Shown here: positions 5,511-6,928 of the stretch, one piece after another
Layout of the letters: every line of letters starts with the position of its first letter
Position numbering within the stretch: position 1 is the stretch's first letter
Notes under the pieces: model-generated
What the model was told of the DNA's origin: nothing
Database searches by the model: none
Seen by the model: only the letters and a program-made list of their open reading frames with translations
Position numbers and translations under genes: made by a program
Assembly (NCBI GenBank): GCA_003224665.1
Contig: QHZM01000292.1
Location: 1 to 6,928 of the forward strand
Reading direction: 5' to 3'
Length of the DNA: 6,928 nucleotides
Source: Acidobacteriota bacterium
Lineage (GTDB): Bacteria > Acidobacteriota > Terriglobia > UBA7540

Positions 5511-6865
5511 CGACGGCCGTCCAGCCGGCGCAAGCGGGTTTCGCGGCTGTCGTGGGTGACTCGCGCGTCATTTCAGGCGCGGCTGAGTGCGCGGCCTACG
5601 CGGTTGACGGCGAAGTGCCGAATTGGGTGGTGTATCCCTCTTCGGCGGAACAGGTGGCCGGTGTCCTCAGCCACGCCGCCGAACTCGGCCTGGCTGTGGT
5701 TCCGTTCCGCAACGGCTCGAAAATCAGCATCGGAAACCCGCCCCGGCGTTTCGACGTGGCGCTCTCCCTTAAAGAAATGAACCACGTCTGGCACTACGAG
5801 CCTGACGATTTGACCATCACCATCGAAGCGGGAATGAAGCTCGGAGACTTGCAGCACTTTCTTGCTCGTCGCCGCCTCTGGCTGCCCCTCGACCCGCCCG
5901 GCGGCCCACGCGCGAGTCTTGGGGGCATCCTGGCGACGAATTCGGCTGGGCCGCTCCGCCTCCAATACGGCAGCCCCCGCGACATGGTCCTGGGGATGAA
6001 GATTGCCACCACAGAAGGAAAGCTCATCAAGGCAGGCGGCCGGGTGGTCAAGAACGTCGCGGGATACGATCTGGTGAAACTCCTGATTGGCTCCTATGGG
6101 ACGCTCGGAGTAATTGTCGAAGCCAGTCTGAAACTTTTCCCCTTGCCGGCCGAGCGCGCGACCTTCGTTGCGTCGGTCAGAGGGCTTGACTCCGCGCGAG
6201 AGCTACGGAGAAAGATCCTGAACTCTCCCCTACAGCCGCTGCGGATGGCCCTTTTGGATGCGACGGCCGCAGGCCTTTCTCGGGCTGGCACTCCTCTTGA
6301 CACGCAAACCCGAGAGAGTGAGTTGTGGCTTGAAACGGGCGGAACGCCGCGAGTGATCGAACGATCGGAAAGAGAGCTTGAAGCGCTTGCCCGCGATGCC
6401 GGCGTCGAACCCCGCCGGCTCGATAGCCACGATGCTGAGTTCGTTTGGGAGCGCATTTCGGATTTTCGAACGTGGATGGTTGCAAGCCGCCCGGCGGTTT
6501 TAATTTTGAAGGCGGCGTTGCCGCCGGCGGCCAGCGAGGACTTTTTGAGTTGCGCCCGGGAGGAAGCCGGGAAGGCAGGCCTTTTCACCGCCAGCTTCGG
6601 CCAGACAGCAGTCGGAATCATTTACCTGTGCCTGTGGGCCGACAGGGAGACGGTCACACCGTGGGCCCCGCTCATTTCGGACCTGCGGCAGAAAGCGCAG
6701 AGCGTGAACGGCGCGCTGATCGTCGAACAGTGCCCGAGTGAGCTGAAGTCAACCCTTGATGTGTGGGGCCCGGCCGGAGACGATCTTGAATTGATGCGGC
6801 AGCTAAAACTTGCCTGGGACCCGAAACAAGTCCTTTCACCGGGACGGTTCTTGGGTAGGTTATGA
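5507..6865 (+). CDS. glcE: glycolate oxidase subunit GlcE (FAD-binding), 452 aa
   Basis: This is the second FAD-domain subunit of glycolate dehydrogenase, needed for the membrane-associated GlcDEF complex. Its fold is the same PCMH-type domain as GlcD but its loop is of the GlcE kind: FRNGSKISIGNPP at 67-79 in place of the RGAGTGLSGG of GlcD. The best landmark is GGRVVKNVAGYDLVKLLIGS (177-196) followed by YGTLGVIVEASLKL, nearly identical in pattern to E. coli GlcE. ASLGGILATNSAGPLRLQYG (136-155) and the closing WDPKQVLSPGRFLGRL are also characteristic. The protein is about 100 residues longer than E. coli GlcE (350): an N-terminal extension of roughly 40-50 residues precedes the FAD domain, and the C-terminal half is expanded. 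The ATG at 5507 overlaps the glcD stop (ATGA) and has GGAGG six bases upstream; an earlier in-frame start at 5465 is less likely. It overlaps the next gene the same way. Confidence 0.88.
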   Translation: MTTAVQPAQAGFAAVVGDSRVISGAAECAAYAVDGEVPNWVVYPSSAEQVAGVLSHAAELGLAVVPFRNGSKISIGNPPRRFDVALSLKEMNHVWHYEPDDLTITIEAGMKLGDLQHFLARRRLWLPLDPPGGPRASLGGILATNSAGPLRLQYGSPRDMVLGMKIATTEGKLIKAGGRVVKNVAGYDLVKLLIGSYGTLGVIVEASLKLFPLPAERATFVASVRGLDSARELRRKILNSPLQPLRMALLDATAAGLSRAGTPLDTQTRESELWLETGGTPRVIERSERELEALARDAGVEPRRLDSHDAEFVWERISDFRTWMVASRPAVLILKAALPPAASEDFLSCAREEAGKAGLFTASFGQTAVGIIYLCLWADRETVTPWAPLISDLRQKAQSVNGALIVEQCPSELKSTLDVWGPAGDDLELMRQLKLAWDPKQVLSPGRFLGRL

Positions 6866-6928
6866 GAGTTCCTCCCAGGGAACGATTGGGGTCGTTGCTT
6901 CGCATGCGATTCATGGAGGAGCACTCGA
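6862..6928 (+). CDS. start of a third operon gene, probably GlcF (runs off the window)
   Basis: An ATG at 6862 overlaps the glcE stop as ATGA, repeating the glcD-glcE arrangement, and its frame stays open for 22 codons to the end of the window. Further in-frame ATGs at 6904 and 6913 could be the real start; the last gives MEEHS. No ribosome binding site decides between them. GlcF, the iron-sulfur subunit that carries electrons from GlcD/GlcE, is the usual next gene, but no cysteine motif is reached here, so the identity rests on position alone. Confidence 0.5.
   Translation, partial: MRVPPRERLGSLLRMRFMEEHS

Noticed and set aside
6094..6621. 175-codon minus-strand open frame inside glcE
   Set aside because: Antisense shadow of glcE with a composition rich in Arg, Ser and Ala and no motif.

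Overview
This window is an ordinary, gene-dense stretch of a GC-rich bacterial chromosome. The gene families suggest Acidobacteriota: a tandem DUF4382/DUF5666 surface-type protein, a DUF1572-type DinB protein, a short zinc-binding anti-sigma factor behind an ECF sigma gene, and a GlcD-GlcE pair. This lineage call comes from family resemblance read by eye, not from a search.

Layout, left to right. (1) Bases 1-1263 (+) hold the 3' part of a large secreted or lipoprotein-like DUF4382/DUF5666 protein whose start lies outside the window. (2) On the minus strand, converging with it, are a DinB/DUF1572 protein (1298-1834) and an AlkA-type 3-methyladenine DNA glycosylase (1905-2891). They are co-oriented with a 70-base gap and may be co-transcribed, glycosylase first. 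(3) A divergent intergenic region of about 220 bases carries a strong hairpin just before an ECF sigma factor gene (+). That gene looks broken. Region 2 (from 3110) and region 4 (to 3573) lie in different frames, and the linker between them is missing. The stop codon of the region-4 frame still overlaps the GTG start of an intact small anti-sigma factor (3570-3818). (4) A 264-base gap holds a GC-alternating palindrome and a near-consensus sigma-70 promoter (3953-3981). (5) That promoter reads into a glycolate oxidase operon: glcD (4083-5510), glcE (5507-6865) and the first 22 codons of a third gene (from 6862), probably the iron-sulfur subunit glcF. Both junctions are ATGA overlaps, so the subunits are probably translationally coupled.

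Functionally, GlcD and GlcE are the two FAD-domain subunits that, with the iron-sulfur subunit GlcF, oxidise glycolate to glyoxylate and pass electrons to the respiratory chain. The sigma/anti-sigma pair would be an autonomous stress-response module if the sigma gene were intact; as read here it cannot make a normal two-domain sigma factor. I found no RNA genes, insertion sequences, CRISPR array or phage-like genes, and nothing that amounts to a new system. The broken sigma gene is the observation most worth checking.
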